From Ch128b sp964527925 (GTDB lineage Bacteria; Bacteroidota; Ignavibacteria; Ch128b), in contig CAZGQO010000002.1 of the NCBI GenBank assembly GCA_964527925.1, forward strand, positions 62,001 through 126,000: a DNA stretch of 64,000 nucleotides. The letters are read 5' to 3'. Shown here one piece after another: positions 9,299 through 18,603 of the stretch. The position numbers were made by a program, and so were the translations under genes. Under the pieces are notes generated by a model. The model worked only from the letters and a program-made list of their open reading frames with translations. It was not told the origin of the DNA and ran no database searches. The first letter of the stretch is position 1. The number at the start of each line of letters is the position of its first letter.

Positions 9299-9994
9299 TT
9301 ATGTAATACCAAATATTATTATCAGGAAAGCAATTAGAACTGTTGCATATACTAAAATGGGATAAACTTTTAATTTCTTACCATTTACCACAGAGTCAAT
9401 GTGGAATCCAAATAAAATTATGTTCAGTGCTTTTAAGAAAATTTTCATTCTCATCAGAAAGTTATTTGATTTCTCAAATATTTCATCAGATTCAATCAGA
9501 TGATCAATTGTGCAATCAACATCTTTATTCACTTGCCACCAACCCAATAGGCCTGGTTTTGAATTTAATTTATTTCTTCTTTCATATAATTCTGGAAATC
9601 TACTTTTTATCATCATTAAATCTTCTAATGATAATGCTCGGGGACCAAAAAAATTCATTTCGCCCTTTAAGATGTTAATTAACTGTGGTAATTCATCAAG
9701 ACCAGTTTTTCGTAGAAATTCACCAAACTGACTGACATAATTATATAGCTGTGGCTTTTTTAGGATTGAGTTCGAGTCTTCAAAAGAGTCTTCTCTTGAG
9801 TTCCCAAAATCTTCAATTGTTCTGAACTTAATTAGACGAAATCTAAACTTCTCTAAAGTTATTCCCCGTTCCTGAACATAAAAAGGGAATTTTCTTGTGT
9901 CCCACCAGACAAGAAACATAAGTAAAAAAATTATGGGTATAAGGAGAATTATTAAAAGCAAAGATATTATTCTCGCCACAAAATTAGTGTTCAT
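9299..9994 (-). CDS. Polyprenyl-phosphate sugar-1-phosphate transferase (bacterial sugar transferase family)
   Basis: This 231-residue protein matches the catalytic module of the WcaJ/PglC-type initiating glycosyl-phosphotransferases. It has one N-terminal membrane helix (about 8-30), then FRLIKFRTIEDF (usual KFRTM/KFRSM), GLDELPQLINILKGEMNFFG (the family catalytic DE and phosphate-binding region), and PGLLGWWQVN (usual PGITGWAQV). A second hydrophobic segment follows at the C-terminus (about 206-229). Such enzymes load the first sugar phosphate of a surface polysaccharide or glycan onto undecaprenyl phosphate. It lacks the long N-terminal multi-helix and nucleotide-binding region of WcaJ, so it is the minimal form. 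No other glycan genes are next to it, which is unusual for an initiating enzyme. The sugar substrate is unknown. Confidence 0.85.
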   Translation of the reverse strand: MNTNFVARIISLLLIILLIPIIFLLMFLVWWDTRKFPFYVQERGITLEKFRFRLIKFRTIEDFGNSREDSFEDSNSILKKPQLYNYVSQFGEFLRKTGLDELPQLINILKGEMNFFGPRALSLEDLMMIKSRFPELYERRNKLNSKPGLLGWWQVNKDVDCTIDHLIESDEIFEKSNNFLMRMKIFLKALNIILFGFHIDSVVNGKKLKVYPILVYATVLIAFLIIIFGIT

Positions 9995-10079
9995 TATTTA
10001 CTTTCTAGTGTAATAATAAATTATTTTTGTTTCCTATTTGAAGATTGTAAAATTTCATTACTTAGTCAATAATTTATTT

Positions 10080-10100
10080 AGGAGAACTCTAAGTTCCCCT
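10080..10100. other. Compact stem-loop downstream of DUF3467 gene
   Basis: AGGAGAACT and AGTTCCCCT pair over 9 positions (one G-U) around a 3-base loop, 7 bases after the end of the DUF3467 gene. The T run lies before rather than after the stem on the minus strand, so termination is uncertain. Confidence 0.4.
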
Positions 10101-10106
10101 AAAAAA

Positions 10107-10439
10107 TCAATTCACTTTATCATCTTTAACAGATGGGACAAAACCAAATGAACCACTTTGCTGTGGGTGAGATTCAATATTAATAACTCCGTATTTTTTT
10201 TCGTATTTTTCAATATTCTCTTTCAATGCAAGTAATAACATTTTAGCATGTTGTGGATTTGTAATAATTCTTGCATAGACTTTAGCTTTTGGTATACCTG
10301 GCATTACCCGGGTAAAATCGATGATAAATTCCGCAGGTGAATGAGTAATAATTGCAAGATTGGAATAAATTCCTTCCGCTTCTTTCTCACCAAGCTCGAT
10401 ACTTAATTGCTGTGGTGGATTCTGGTTAATTTCACTCAT
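10107..10439 (-). CDS. DUF3467 family protein
   Basis: This 110-residue soluble protein matches the DUF3467 family. Its features are the opening QQLSIELGEKEAEGIYSNLA, the central HSPAEFIIDFTRVMPG, and AKVYARIITNPQHAKMLLLA before a helix ending KYEKKYG. Family members are widespread in Bacteroidota and other phyla, usually as a single short domain, and have no established biochemical role. It lies 16 bases after the TPR lipoprotein gene and is probably co-transcribed with it. The start is supported by the family N-terminus. Confidence 0.85.
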   Translation of the reverse strand: MSEINQNPPQQLSIELGEKEAEGIYSNLAIITHSPAEFIIDFTRVMPGIPKAKVYARIITNPQHAKMLLLALKENIEKYEKKYGVINIESHPQQSGSFGFVPSVKDDKVN

Positions 10440-10455
10440 CTTAACCTCAATAGAA

Positions 10456-11622
10456 TTATTTTCTTAATTCGTCAGCTTTATTAAATGCCTGTTCTGCTTT
10501 ATCTTTCATTCCAAGAACTGCATAAACCTGTCCCAATCTTTCCCAGGTTTTGTAATCCCCTGGAACCAATTGACTTAATTGTTCAAGGTAAACTAAAGCT
10601 TGTTCAAAATATTTTTTATAAGTTCTTTCGGAAACGTTTGTTTCTTCTTCCTTATCTCGAACTTGGATTCCCCAGTTGATGTACGAAGCAGCTATGTTGT
10701 AGATAGCATTCTCGTATTTTGGATCAATTTCAAGTGCTTTATTGAAGTATTTAACTGCTTCTTCATAATCTTTTGCTTCAAGAAGCATCGTACCGTAATT
10801 ATAGTTAGTAAATTTATCATTAGGATTTTGATCAACAGCTTGCTTTGCTTTCTGTAAAGCTAAATCTCTTTTGCCAAGTGAGATAAAGGTATTGAATAAG
10901 AATGAATTCAATGTACCATCATTTGGATATTTACTCAAACCCTGTGATGCATATTTTTCTGTTTCCTGATAGAGCTTAATAGCTTCAACGGAATCCTGTG
11001 CATTTTTTGAAGTAAGATATCTATTCCAAAGTTGTTCAGCTTTCGTATAATAAATTTCTGTTATAACCTGATAACTCTCGAGTGAACCGACTCGTTTAAC
11101 CCAATCAAGTGAAGGTTGAAGTGATCCTTCAAGATCTCCCGCACTTAGATAAACAAAAACAAGATTTCTATAAGTGTCGTTGCTGTCAGGCTGCAACATT
11201 ATTGCAGTTTGAAATGCATTGATGGCTTTTTGTCTAAGAATTTTAGCCGTATCTGAATCTGAAGTTCTGTTAGCAGCATTAAAGTAATTAACTCCATCAT
11301 TGAAATTTTCTGCCCAGCTTGCTTTCAACAGTTGGTTAATTTCTCTTTCATATTTTTTACCAATTTGCAACGCTTTATTGAAAGCTTCGAGCATTCCTTT
11401 GTAATTTCTCTTTTCATGTTTGACGAATCCAGTCAAATACCAACCTTCTTCACTCTGTGGATTTTTGGTAACTTCTTTTTGTAAAACTTCCTCAGCTTTG
11501 TTGTAATTTTTCTGTTGAATATAGAGCCGAGCGCTTGTGATTTCTGTGGATGCACATTGATATCCTGTAAATGCTAACCACACTATTACTAAAGAAAAAA
11601 TGGGAATGAACTTTTTAGACAT
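10456..11622 (-). CDS. TPR-repeat lipoprotein
   Basis: The start is placed at ATG 11622 (MSKKFIPIFS) because GGAG lies at the right distance before it; an ATG four codons earlier would contain that site. The N-terminal signal ends near GYQCAS, a probable lipobox, so the protein is likely anchored in the envelope. The remaining 370 residues are tetratricopeptide repeats, clear at about 28-60, 62-95, 125-160, 255-290 (NPNDKFTNYNYGTMLLEAKDYEEA), 290-325 (YFNKALEIDPKYENAIYNIA) and 345-385. TPR scaffolds bind other proteins; no partner can be named, although DUF3467 follows in the same transcript. Confidence 0.82.
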   Translation of the reverse strand: MSKKFIPIFSLVIVWLAFTGYQCASTEITSARLYIQQKNYNKAEEVLQKEVTKNPQSEEGWYLTGFVKHEKRNYKGMLEAFNKALQIGKKYEREINQLLKASWAENFNDGVNYFNAANRTSDSDTAKILRQKAINAFQTAIMLQPDSNDTYRNLVFVYLSAGDLEGSLQPSLDWVKRVGSLESYQVITEIYYTKAEQLWNRYLTSKNAQDSVEAIKLYQETEKYASQGLSKYPNDGTLNSFLFNTFISLGKRDLALQKAKQAVDQNPNDKFTNYNYGTMLLEAKDYEEAVKYFNKALEIDPKYENAIYNIAASYINWGIQVRDKEEETNVSERTYKKYFEQALVYLEQLSQLVPGDYKTWERLGQVYAVLGMKDKAEQAFNKADELRK

Positions 11623-11701
11623 TTTTATCTCCATTTGTTTATTATATTTAATCGAAATTAGTCATTTATCTAAGTTTTATCAATTTCACTTAAGTTTATT
11701 C

Positions 11702-14700
11702 TCATTTAATATTTTCCAGAAATACATCAAATCTATATGAATTTTTCTCATTCAATGTATGAATTTTTTTATCGTAATTAAAAATTAATCGCAAAAGTTT
11801 TTTTAGTGAGATTAAATCATTGGATTTTTTAGAAGCCATATTTGATTTACTGTTCAGTAAAAATCTCATTAACAAATTGATTTGAATGATTTTTATTAAG
11901 AGTTCAAATTTTTCTTTTCTAAAAAAGAATTGACCTTGATAATCATGTACTTCAAGAAAATTTTTTAATTGAGAATCCTGTAATATTTGGAGATATAACT
12001 TATTTATAAGCTTAAATCCTTTCTGATCAGTAATTAAAGTCTGCATCTCATCGTTTTTAATCATCTCATCAAAATATTTTTTGACTAATGAATACACAGT
12101 GGATTCAGTGACTAAATTTTCAGAAAGAACCTGAGATAATTTTTCTGTGAACTTATTAAAAAATTCAGTTTTTACATTTGAATGTCTTTCCAGTAATTCA
12201 ATCAAATATGAAAAAAAAATGGTGTAATGAAAACTATCAAAGTTTACAGGAACTGAATAGAGTTTGAAATATTCATTTAACCAGATTGGTCTTCTCTTCA
12301 GGTTGGATAGTTTATTTAGGATTTCAATCACTTTTTTATGCAAATCAATATTCAACTTCAAATCAAATGATAAAATATCAAAATTAATTGGTTCTAATTC
12401 TTTTATCACTTTAAGTTGATTAATAAAATCTTCACTGCATTTTATCGTTTTTTCTATTTCATCATTATCAAAAATTGATTTAACTGATTCGTAATTTAGA
12501 ATAGTTTTAATTTTCTCAACATTTTTCTGTGCTTTGAATTCAATCAAACTATTACTAATAGAATTAACACCTTTATTTTTAAGACTTTTTGAAAACTCGA
12601 AAATATCACCAGAGTTATCATAAATTTCAATGAAATCAGAAAATATTTTATACTCATATCCATAAAGTTGAACTTCAAAAAGTACATTGAACCAATCTTG
12701 CCCTGAACGAATGAACTCAAGTCCTGTTCTTAATTCCCTAAAGATATAAAAATACTCTTGAGAATTTTTAAGATGCAGAGCTTCACCGAGTGATTTTTTT
12801 TCTAATCTTTTTTTGTCTTCCGCATCACTCATTCCAACATTTTTCAAGCAAGTCAAATCGATGTAACCTGAATAAGTATTATAAGAATTATTGTAAAAAA
12901 TAAGCGACCTCTCATTCCCTTTTCTATTTGAGTATACAAAAACATCTTCAATAGTTTTGCCTGAAGCATCCTTGAAATCATAGAATTCAAAATTTTCAAC
13001 TTGACTGAAGAGATAGCGTTTCTTCATTAATGGAAATATTTCTTTTTTATGTCTTTCGATTAAATATTCATTTGGTGATTCGTTGTAATAGGATTTTCTA
13101 TATTCATGACCATACTTTTCACGATAACCCTCAATTTGTCCATGAGCAAACATTGGAAGTCCAGGCAGAGTAACCATTAAAACGGTACATCCAAAAAATT
13201 TATCACCGTCTCCGAATTGATTTATCGCAGTTTCTTCATCTGGATTGCTCAAAAAATTAACATAGCGTTTTAGAATTTGCGGATTAAACTCTAATGTATT
13301 TTTAATCAATTTTCTATATTTCGAATTTTCTTCTTTTTTAAGCATGTTCATAAATGCACTGTTATAAACTCTGTGCATTCCAAGTGTTCGAACAAAGTAA
13401 CCTTCCATCAGCCAGAAAGCTTCAGCTAAAAGTAATGTATCTGGTTTATATTGATTAAATCGATCAACAACTTCCCGCCAGAATTCCTTGGGATAATGTG
13501 ATAAGAACTCTTCTTGAGTCATTGCGAAATCTGAACGAGATGGGACTGCTCCACCCGTACCCGGAATTGGAAACCACAATCTTTGATAATGTTTTTGAGT
13601 CAATGTCATTGCAGCGTCTAAACGAATGATCGAAAATTTGTTAGCTACACTGAAAATTAAATCAATTAAAGCTTCACTAACTTCTTCCTTTAATAAATTT
13701 AATTGAGCGGTATCGTTCCATGGCATATTAGTTCCATCATTACCATGATAGATATATCTCACCTGACCTGTTTGATTATGAATTAATTGGAAAATAACAG
13801 CTGCATCTCTTCTTGTCCAATATCCATCTTCAATTCTAATTTGAATTCTTGGATCGTCACTCAAATCAGGACCAGTAAAAGAATAATTTGGAAATGGAGG
13901 ATAACTTGTCTGGATAAAGTAATCGGGATGATCTAAAATCCATTTCGAAAAAATTCCCATATGGTTAGGAACCATATCACATGCGAGTCGAATTCCTCTT
14001 TTTTTGCATCTTTGGTTTAGATTTTGAAAAGCTTCTTCGCCTCCGAGATCGTTAGCAATTACATAATCATAAATTGAGTAAGCTGAAGCAAGTGCTTCCG
14101 GGTTTCCTGTCATCTGTTTTATTTTTCTTGATGCTGGACTCCTTTCCCAGATTCCAATTAACCACAAAGAATTAAAATTGTAAGATTTTAACAAATCGAG
14201 TTCCTCGTCTGGAATCTGATCAAGTCTTGTTATTTCACGATTGTATTTTTGTGAAAGTTGATAAAGCCATACATAAATATTTTTTGCAAGCAACACTACT
14301 TCTGGCATCCAATCAAGGTCGGGAGTGAATTTTTCAGGTTCAATTTCATAATAAATAATTTTATCAGTACTCAGCTTATCACCTAATCCCAATAACTCTT
14401 CAACTGTAAATTTTGGAATTGTTGTAACAGTTTCACCACCTTTGAATTCAAAAAGCTTTTTATCTTCAGAAATTAAATCAAAAGTAGAGTAGATTTTGTT
14501 AACAATTTCTTCAGGAAGTAAACTTTTCCAATTTTCAAGAACAAATTTCAATTGCAGCTCAATATTATCGGGAAATTTTAACAATGGAGTTTTCAAAAAT
14601 TCTATTAAAGTTAATCCGGTATCAGGAATCGGAGGTTCACTTGCATAAAGGTTTTCCAATTCATTCATCAATTCATGATAAATAGTTTGAGTTTTTAACT

Positions 14701-15202
14701 CGAGATCTTCAAAAAATAAATTCAGATCCTCAATTGATCTATTTTCGTTTTGCAAGGTTAAGACTATAAGATTTTGTAGAAAATCCAACTTAAGCGAATT
14801 ATCAAGTTCAAAAAGTAAAATAAGGTCTTCTATTTGAGAATCTTCAAGAAAAATTTTTCTCGATGGAAATAACTCAAAATATTTTTGTACTAAATTATTG
14901 ATCTTATCCTTAGAAAAAGTTTTTTCAAGTAGATTCAATACTTTAACAGAAACATAAGGATTAAACTCATTTTCATATTTATCAATGATTAGTTCAAATA
15001 TTTTGGATAGGATTGCGGCTGAATAAATTTTACCTGGTAAAATATTTCTGGAAGTCTTTTGATTTACTTTAAAAGCTATTTCTCTCACAAAAGAAAAGTT
15101 AGGAATAGCAATTTTTCCCCAGAAATTTATGGATTCTGGTTTAATAATTTTATCAACAATAAGTCTATGTCTGCAATAAATTTCAGGAATAATTAAGGCC
15201 AT
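11702..15202 (-). CDS. Very large GH13 (alpha-amylase family) protein with flanking helical domains
   Basis: At 1166 residues this is about twice a usual alpha-amylase. Residues 1-300 are helical and unlike known carbohydrate modules. A GH13 barrel spans about 300-780, with region I DMVPNH (409-414), region II IIRLDAAM (nucleophile D529), region III LLAEAFW (acid/base E594) and region IV FLSNPDEE (third Asp D655). Residues 800-1166 are again helical with no recognised domain. No signal peptide is seen, so it is likely cytoplasmic. Region IV normally reads NHD, and here the histidine, which contacts the -1 sugar, is Pro654. The three carboxylates are kept, so it is probably active, perhaps with altered specificity. 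It may act on glycogen or a maltodextrin, but this is inference. It is followed after 79 bases by the TPR lipoprotein gene. Confidence 0.8.
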   Translation of the reverse strand: MALIIPEIYCRHRLIVDKIIKPESINFWGKIAIPNFSFVREIAFKVNQKTSRNILPGKIYSAAILSKIFELIIDKYENEFNPYVSVKVLNLLEKTFSKDKINNLVQKYFELFPSRKIFLEDSQIEDLILLFELDNSLKLDFLQNLIVLTLQNENRSIEDLNLFFEDLELKTQTIYHELMNELENLYASEPPIPDTGLTLIEFLKTPLLKFPDNIELQLKFVLENWKSLLPEEIVNKIYSTFDLISEDKKLFEFKGGETVTTIPKFTVEELLGLGDKLSTDKIIYYEIEPEKFTPDLDWMPEVVLLAKNIYVWLYQLSQKYNREITRLDQIPDEELDLLKSYNFNSLWLIGIWERSPASRKIKQMTGNPEALASAYSIYDYVIANDLGGEEAFQNLNQRCKKRGIRLACDMVPNHMGIFSKWILDHPDYFIQTSYPPFPNYSFTGPDLSDDPRIQIRIEDGYWTRRDAAVIFQLIHNQTGQVRYIYHGNDGTNMPWNDTAQLNLLKEEVSEALIDLIFSVANKFSIIRLDAAMTLTQKHYQRLWFPIPGTGGAVPSRSDFAMTQEEFLSHYPKEFWREVVDRFNQYKPDTLLLAEAFWLMEGYFVRTLGMHRVYNSAFMNMLKKEENSKYRKLIKNTLEFNPQILKRYVNFLSNPDEETAINQFGDGDKFFGCTVLMVTLPGLPMFAHGQIEGYREKYGHEYRKSYYNESPNEYLIERHKKEIFPLMKKRYLFSQVENFEFYDFKDASGKTIEDVFVYSNRKGNERSLIFYNNSYNTYSGYIDLTCLKNVGMSDAEDKKRLEKKSLGEALHLKNSQEYFYIFRELRTGLEFIRSGQDWFNVLFEVQLYGYEYKIFSDFIEIYDNSGDIFEFSKSLKNKGVNSISNSLIEFKAQKNVEKIKTILNYESVKSIFDNDEIEKTIKCSEDFINQLKVIKELEPINFDILSFDLKLNIDLHKKVIEILNKLSNLKRRPIWLNEYFKLYSVPVNFDSFHYTIFFSYLIELLERHSNVKTEFFNKFTEKLSQVLSENLVTESTVYSLVKKYFDEMIKNDEMQTLITDQKGFKLINKLYLQILQDSQLKNFLEVHDYQGQFFFRKEKFELLIKIIQINLLMRFLLNSKSNMASKKSNDLISLKKLLRLIFNYDKKIHTLNEKNSYRFDVFLENIK

Positions 15203-15331
15203 TTAATTACCAATATTTATTTTCACTAAATCAATTTAATAAAATTATAATTTTTACTTTGAACTAAAAAACAATTTGAAAATAAATAAATCCAAGACTT
15301 CATTTTATACTGATTAAAATCATTTTTATTA

Positions 15332-15363
15332 ATTGGGGATGGTATTAAGATTTCCTAATTTTG
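15332..15363 (+). promoter_or_regulatory. Candidate Bacteroidota-type promoter for gdhA
   Basis: TAATTTTG at 15356-15363 fits the -7 consensus TAnnTTTG of Bacteroidota promoters, and ATTG at 15332-15335 lies 20 bases upstream as an imperfect -33 TTTG. This would put the 5' end about 80 bases before gdhA. The call rests only on pattern similarity. Confidence 0.3.
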
Positions 15364-15451
15364 TAAAAGAAAAACTGACTTATGAAGAATAACAAAACCC
15401 ACATCCTTTCTTTAATAAAAATTCAAATCAAATATAATCTTTGAGGATACC

Positions 15452-16795
15452 ATGAAATCACAATACATTCAAAATGTCTTAGCATTAGTTAAAGCGAAAA
15501 ATCCTAACGAACCAGAATTTCACCAAGCGGTTCAAGAAGTCTTTGAAACAATTGAACCTGTCATCGAAAGGCATCCCGAATACGAAGCGGCAAGAATTCT
15601 TGAACGACTTGTCGAACCTGAAAGAGTTATAATTTTCCGTGTGCCCTGGCAGGATGATCAGGGGAATTATCACATCAATCGTGGCTATCGAATAGAAATG
15701 AATAGCGCATTGGGACCATACAAAGGCGGTCTGCGTTTTCACCCATCAGTAACTTTAGGTATTTTGAAATTCTTGGCATTTGAACAAGTATTTAAAAATT
15801 CATTAACAACTTTGCCAATGGGTGGAGGAAAAGGTGGAAGTGATTTCGATCCAAAAGGAAAAAGTGATAACGAGGTAATGAGATTTTGCCAGAGCTTTAT
15901 GACAGAACTTTATCGTCATATCGGTCCTGATACTGATGTTCCGGCAGGTGATATTGGAGTTGGATTAAGAGAAATTGGATATCTTTTTGGTCAATACAAA
16001 AGAATTAAAAATGAATTTACAGGAGTACTCACTGGTAAAGGAGTTAATTGGGGCGGTTCATTAATAAGACCTGAGGCAACAGGATTTGGTGTGGTTTATT
16101 TCACACAGGAGATGCTCAAAACAAGAGGTGAAACTCTTGAAGGAAAAAGAGTTGCTGTATCTGGGTTTGGCAATGTTGCCTGGGGTGCAGTTAAAAAAGC
16201 AACTGAACTTGGTGCAAAAGTAGTTACTCTCTCCGGTCCCGATGGTTTTATTTATGATGAAGATGGCGTAAAAGGTGAAAAAATTGATTTTATGTTGAAG
16301 ATGCGTGCAAGTGCAAGGGATATTGTCAAAGATTATGCTGATGAATTTAAAGTTCCATTTTATCCTAATAAGAAACCATGGGGTATAAAAGTTGATATTG
16401 CTCTGCCTTGTGCAACTCAAAATGAAATTCTTGAAGAAGATGCTAAAGAACTTGTTAAGAATGGCTGCATTTGTGTCTGTGAAGGTGCAAATATGCCTAC
16501 TACAATTGAAGGTTACAAGGTATTCAAAGAAGCAAAAATACTATATGCTCCAGGTAAAGCTTCAAATGCTGGTGGAGTTGCTGTATCAGGGCTTGAGATG
16601 TCTCAGAACAGTATGAGACTCCCATGGCCAAAAGAAGAAGTTGATTCAAGACTACAACAAATTATGAAGAAAATTCATGATACATGTTTAGAGACAGCTG
16701 AAAAATATGGAATGCATGGTGACTATGTCGCTGGTGCTAATATAGCTGGATTTTTGAAAGTCGCAAATGCAATGCTTGATCAAGGATTGGTTTAA
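15452..16795 (+). CDS. gdhA: NADP-type glutamate dehydrogenase
   Basis: This 447-residue protein has the length and motifs of hexameric GdhA. It contains GPYKGGLRFHPSV (88-100), the active-site loop LPMGGGKGG (121-129, catalytic Lys127), DTDVPAGDIGVG with the family Asp, and a Rossmann domain with VSGFGNVAWGA. SGPDG follows the second strand, a pattern typical of NADP-preferring enzymes. It interconverts 2-oxoglutarate, ammonia and NADPH with glutamate in the cytoplasm. It stands alone, with GAGG seven bases before the ATG and a strong terminator after the stop. Its neighbourhood with an aminopeptidase and Kor suits peptide and amino-acid metabolism. Cofactor preference is inferred. Confidence 0.95.
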   Translation: MKSQYIQNVLALVKAKNPNEPEFHQAVQEVFETIEPVIERHPEYEAARILERLVEPERVIIFRVPWQDDQGNYHINRGYRIEMNSALGPYKGGLRFHPSVTLGILKFLAFEQVFKNSLTTLPMGGGKGGSDFDPKGKSDNEVMRFCQSFMTELYRHIGPDTDVPAGDIGVGLREIGYLFGQYKRIKNEFTGVLTGKGVNWGGSLIRPEATGFGVVYFTQEMLKTRGETLEGKRVAVSGFGNVAWGAVKKATELGAKVVTLSGPDGFIYDEDGVKGEKIDFMLKMRASARDIVKDYADEFKVPFYPNKKPWGIKVDIALPCATQNEILEEDAKELVKNGCICVCEGANMPTTIEGYKVFKEAKILYAPGKASNAGGVAVSGLEMSQNSMRLPWPKEEVDSRLQQIMKKIHDTCLETAEKYGMHGDYVAGANIAGFLKVANAMLDQGLV

Positions 16796-16820
16796 TTAAT
16801 TTGAAATTTAATTATTACGC

Positions 16821-16852
16821 AAAGAGCTACCTGATCTGGTAGCTCTTTTTAT
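16821..16852 (+). terminator. Rho-independent terminator of gdhA
   Basis: An 11-base-pair perfect stem (AAAGAGCTACC / GGTAGCTCTTT) with a 6-base loop begins 26 bases after the gdhA stop and runs into TTTTTATTTT. Confidence 0.93.
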
Positions 16853-17073
16853 TTTAAATTTTTTATGGGAAAACTTTTTGATCAATTATTGAATATTTGT
16901 TCCAAAATCAGTTAACTGCTAAAGTAAAATCAGATTCTATTTTCAACTTTAATTTATAAAAAGAATTTTAGAAAAAAACTTCAACCATTGTTTTTATTCT
17001 AATCATTTTTTGAAAAAAATGAATAAAACTCTTCGGAATTTTTTAAACTTCATTAATTTTTAAAGCAAATATT

Positions 17074-18603
17074 CTAATTATTATTTGACCCACACAAATT
17101 TTTGAATAATTCGATCAACAATCTTACTCCATAACCTGTCATAGTTTTTGAATTGTAAGGAATAGTATCTTCAGGGAAAGCTGGACCAGCAATATCCAGG
17201 TGAGCCCAATCATATTTTTCATCGACAAATTTTTCGAGAAAACAGGCAGCGGTTATTGCACCAGCCCAACGACCACCAACATTTTTCACATCTGCTACAT
17301 CACTTTTAATTAAGTTGTGATAATCATCCCATAAAGGTAATCGCCAGACTTTTTCAGAAGTTAAATTTCCAGCCTCAATAATTTTATTAGCAAGTTCATC
17401 ATTCCTTGTGAAAAGTCCTGCAGCAAATTGACCAAGAGCGACAACACAAGCACCAGTTAGAGTTGCAAGATCAATTACCAGTTTAGGTTTATAAGTTGCG
17501 GCATATTCAAGTGCATCAGCAAGAATCAATCTGCCTTCAGCATCAGTATTATCAATTTCAATTGTTTTTCCTGATTTTGTTTTGATTATATCTCCAGGTT
17601 TCATTGATTTACTTGAAGGCATATTTTCAGCAAGTGGGATTAAACCCACGAGATTTATTTTATAATTCAATTCGGTAATTGCAAGTATTGATGCTAATAC
17701 CGAAGCAGCTCCAGACATATCAGCTTTCATTTCCCACATTCCGCTTGCTGGTTTCAAACTAATTCCCCCAGAATCGAAAGTTATTCCTTTACCAACCAGC
17801 ACAAATGTATCATTTGATTGGGGATTTCCCCAATATTCAATGACTGCAAAAAATGGTAAGTTATCACTGCCCTTTCCTACTGCTTCAAGTCCGCCCATTT
17901 TCATTTTCTTAATTTGTTCAAAATTAAAAACCTTCAATTTTAATTTTTTATTCTTCGATATATTTTCTTTTATAGTTTGAACAAATTTTTCTGGCGTTAA
18001 ATCATTTGACGGTTTGTTCTGAAGATTGCGAGATAGGAATACATATTTCATGTACTTATTTGTGTGGTCATATAATTCTTTAATTTTATCATCGCTGATT
18101 TCCGGATAATGAACATGAACTTTAAGTGAATGATTAGATTTTTTACTTAAATATTCATCGTATTTATAATCTCCCAGTAACAGACCTTCAAAGTAAGTTT
18201 GCAAGTAATACTCATGAGTTTTGAACAACGAATTAATTTCTTCATCACTCAAGTCAACAGGAACGATAACAGTGCTCTCTATTTTGATCGTCTTGATTTT
18301 TTTCATCAAAGTAGTGGTTGACCTTCTAAAAGTATCAGAGTGAAGTTTTTTTCGTTCTCCGACTTTGATAACAAAAACAATTCGTCCATCCTGAGTTGTA
18401 AAGTGAAATAAATTTTCCTCAGTATTTTCCAGAATCTTATTGACCTGTTTGGGGATTTTTATGTTCGTTAAGGTTGAAAATTTTGTAAAAGTTTCAAGTA
18501 CAGATTCTTTTTCTGTAAATGTAAATAGAGCAAAACTTTCGGTTTTATCAAACTTTGAAAAAACTTTTTTCCCTCTGGTTTCTAATAATTCGAATTGAAT
18601 CAT
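17074..18603 (-). CDS. pepA: Leucyl aminopeptidase (M17 family)
   Basis: This 509-residue cytoplasmic aminopeptidase has the M17 metal and active-site motifs: VGKGITFDSGGISLKP (270-285, Lys272 and Asp277), the zinc loop MKADMSGAA (293-301) and the signature NTDAEGRL (352-359). The N-terminal domain (1-170) is poorly conserved, as usual. It removes N-terminal residues, especially leucine, from peptides using two metal ions, and forms hexamers in characterised relatives. Its start overlaps the stop of the DHH phosphoesterase gene (ATGA), so the two are translationally coupled. With several secreted peptidases in this window it fits final breakdown of imported peptides. Confidence 0.93.
   Translation of the reverse strand: MIQFELLETRGKKVFSKFDKTESFALFTFTEKESVLETFTKFSTLTNIKIPKQVNKILENTEENLFHFTTQDGRIVFVIKVGERKKLHSDTFRRSTTTLMKKIKTIKIESTVIVPVDLSDEEINSLFKTHEYYLQTYFEGLLLGDYKYDEYLSKKSNHSLKVHVHYPEISDDKIKELYDHTNKYMKYVFLSRNLQNKPSNDLTPEKFVQTIKENISKNKKLKLKVFNFEQIKKMKMGGLEAVGKGSDNLPFFAVIEYWGNPQSNDTFVLVGKGITFDSGGISLKPASGMWEMKADMSGAASVLASILAITELNYKINLVGLIPLAENMPSSKSMKPGDIIKTKSGKTIEIDNTDAEGRLILADALEYAATYKPKLVIDLATLTGACVVALGQFAAGLFTRNDELANKIIEAGNLTSEKVWRLPLWDDYHNLIKSDVADVKNVGGRWAGAITAACFLEKFVDEKYDWAHLDIAGPAFPEDTIPYNSKTMTGYGVRLLIELFKNLCGSNNN

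Noticed and set aside
15485..16420. Two long minus-strand frames inside gdhA
   Set aside because: gdhA is a certain gene with all motifs; the reverse frames have no homology features.
16800..17073. Small genes or an RNA between gdhA and pepA
   Set aside because: Apart from the gdhA terminator the stretch is AT-rich with stops in all frames and no stable fold that I could see.
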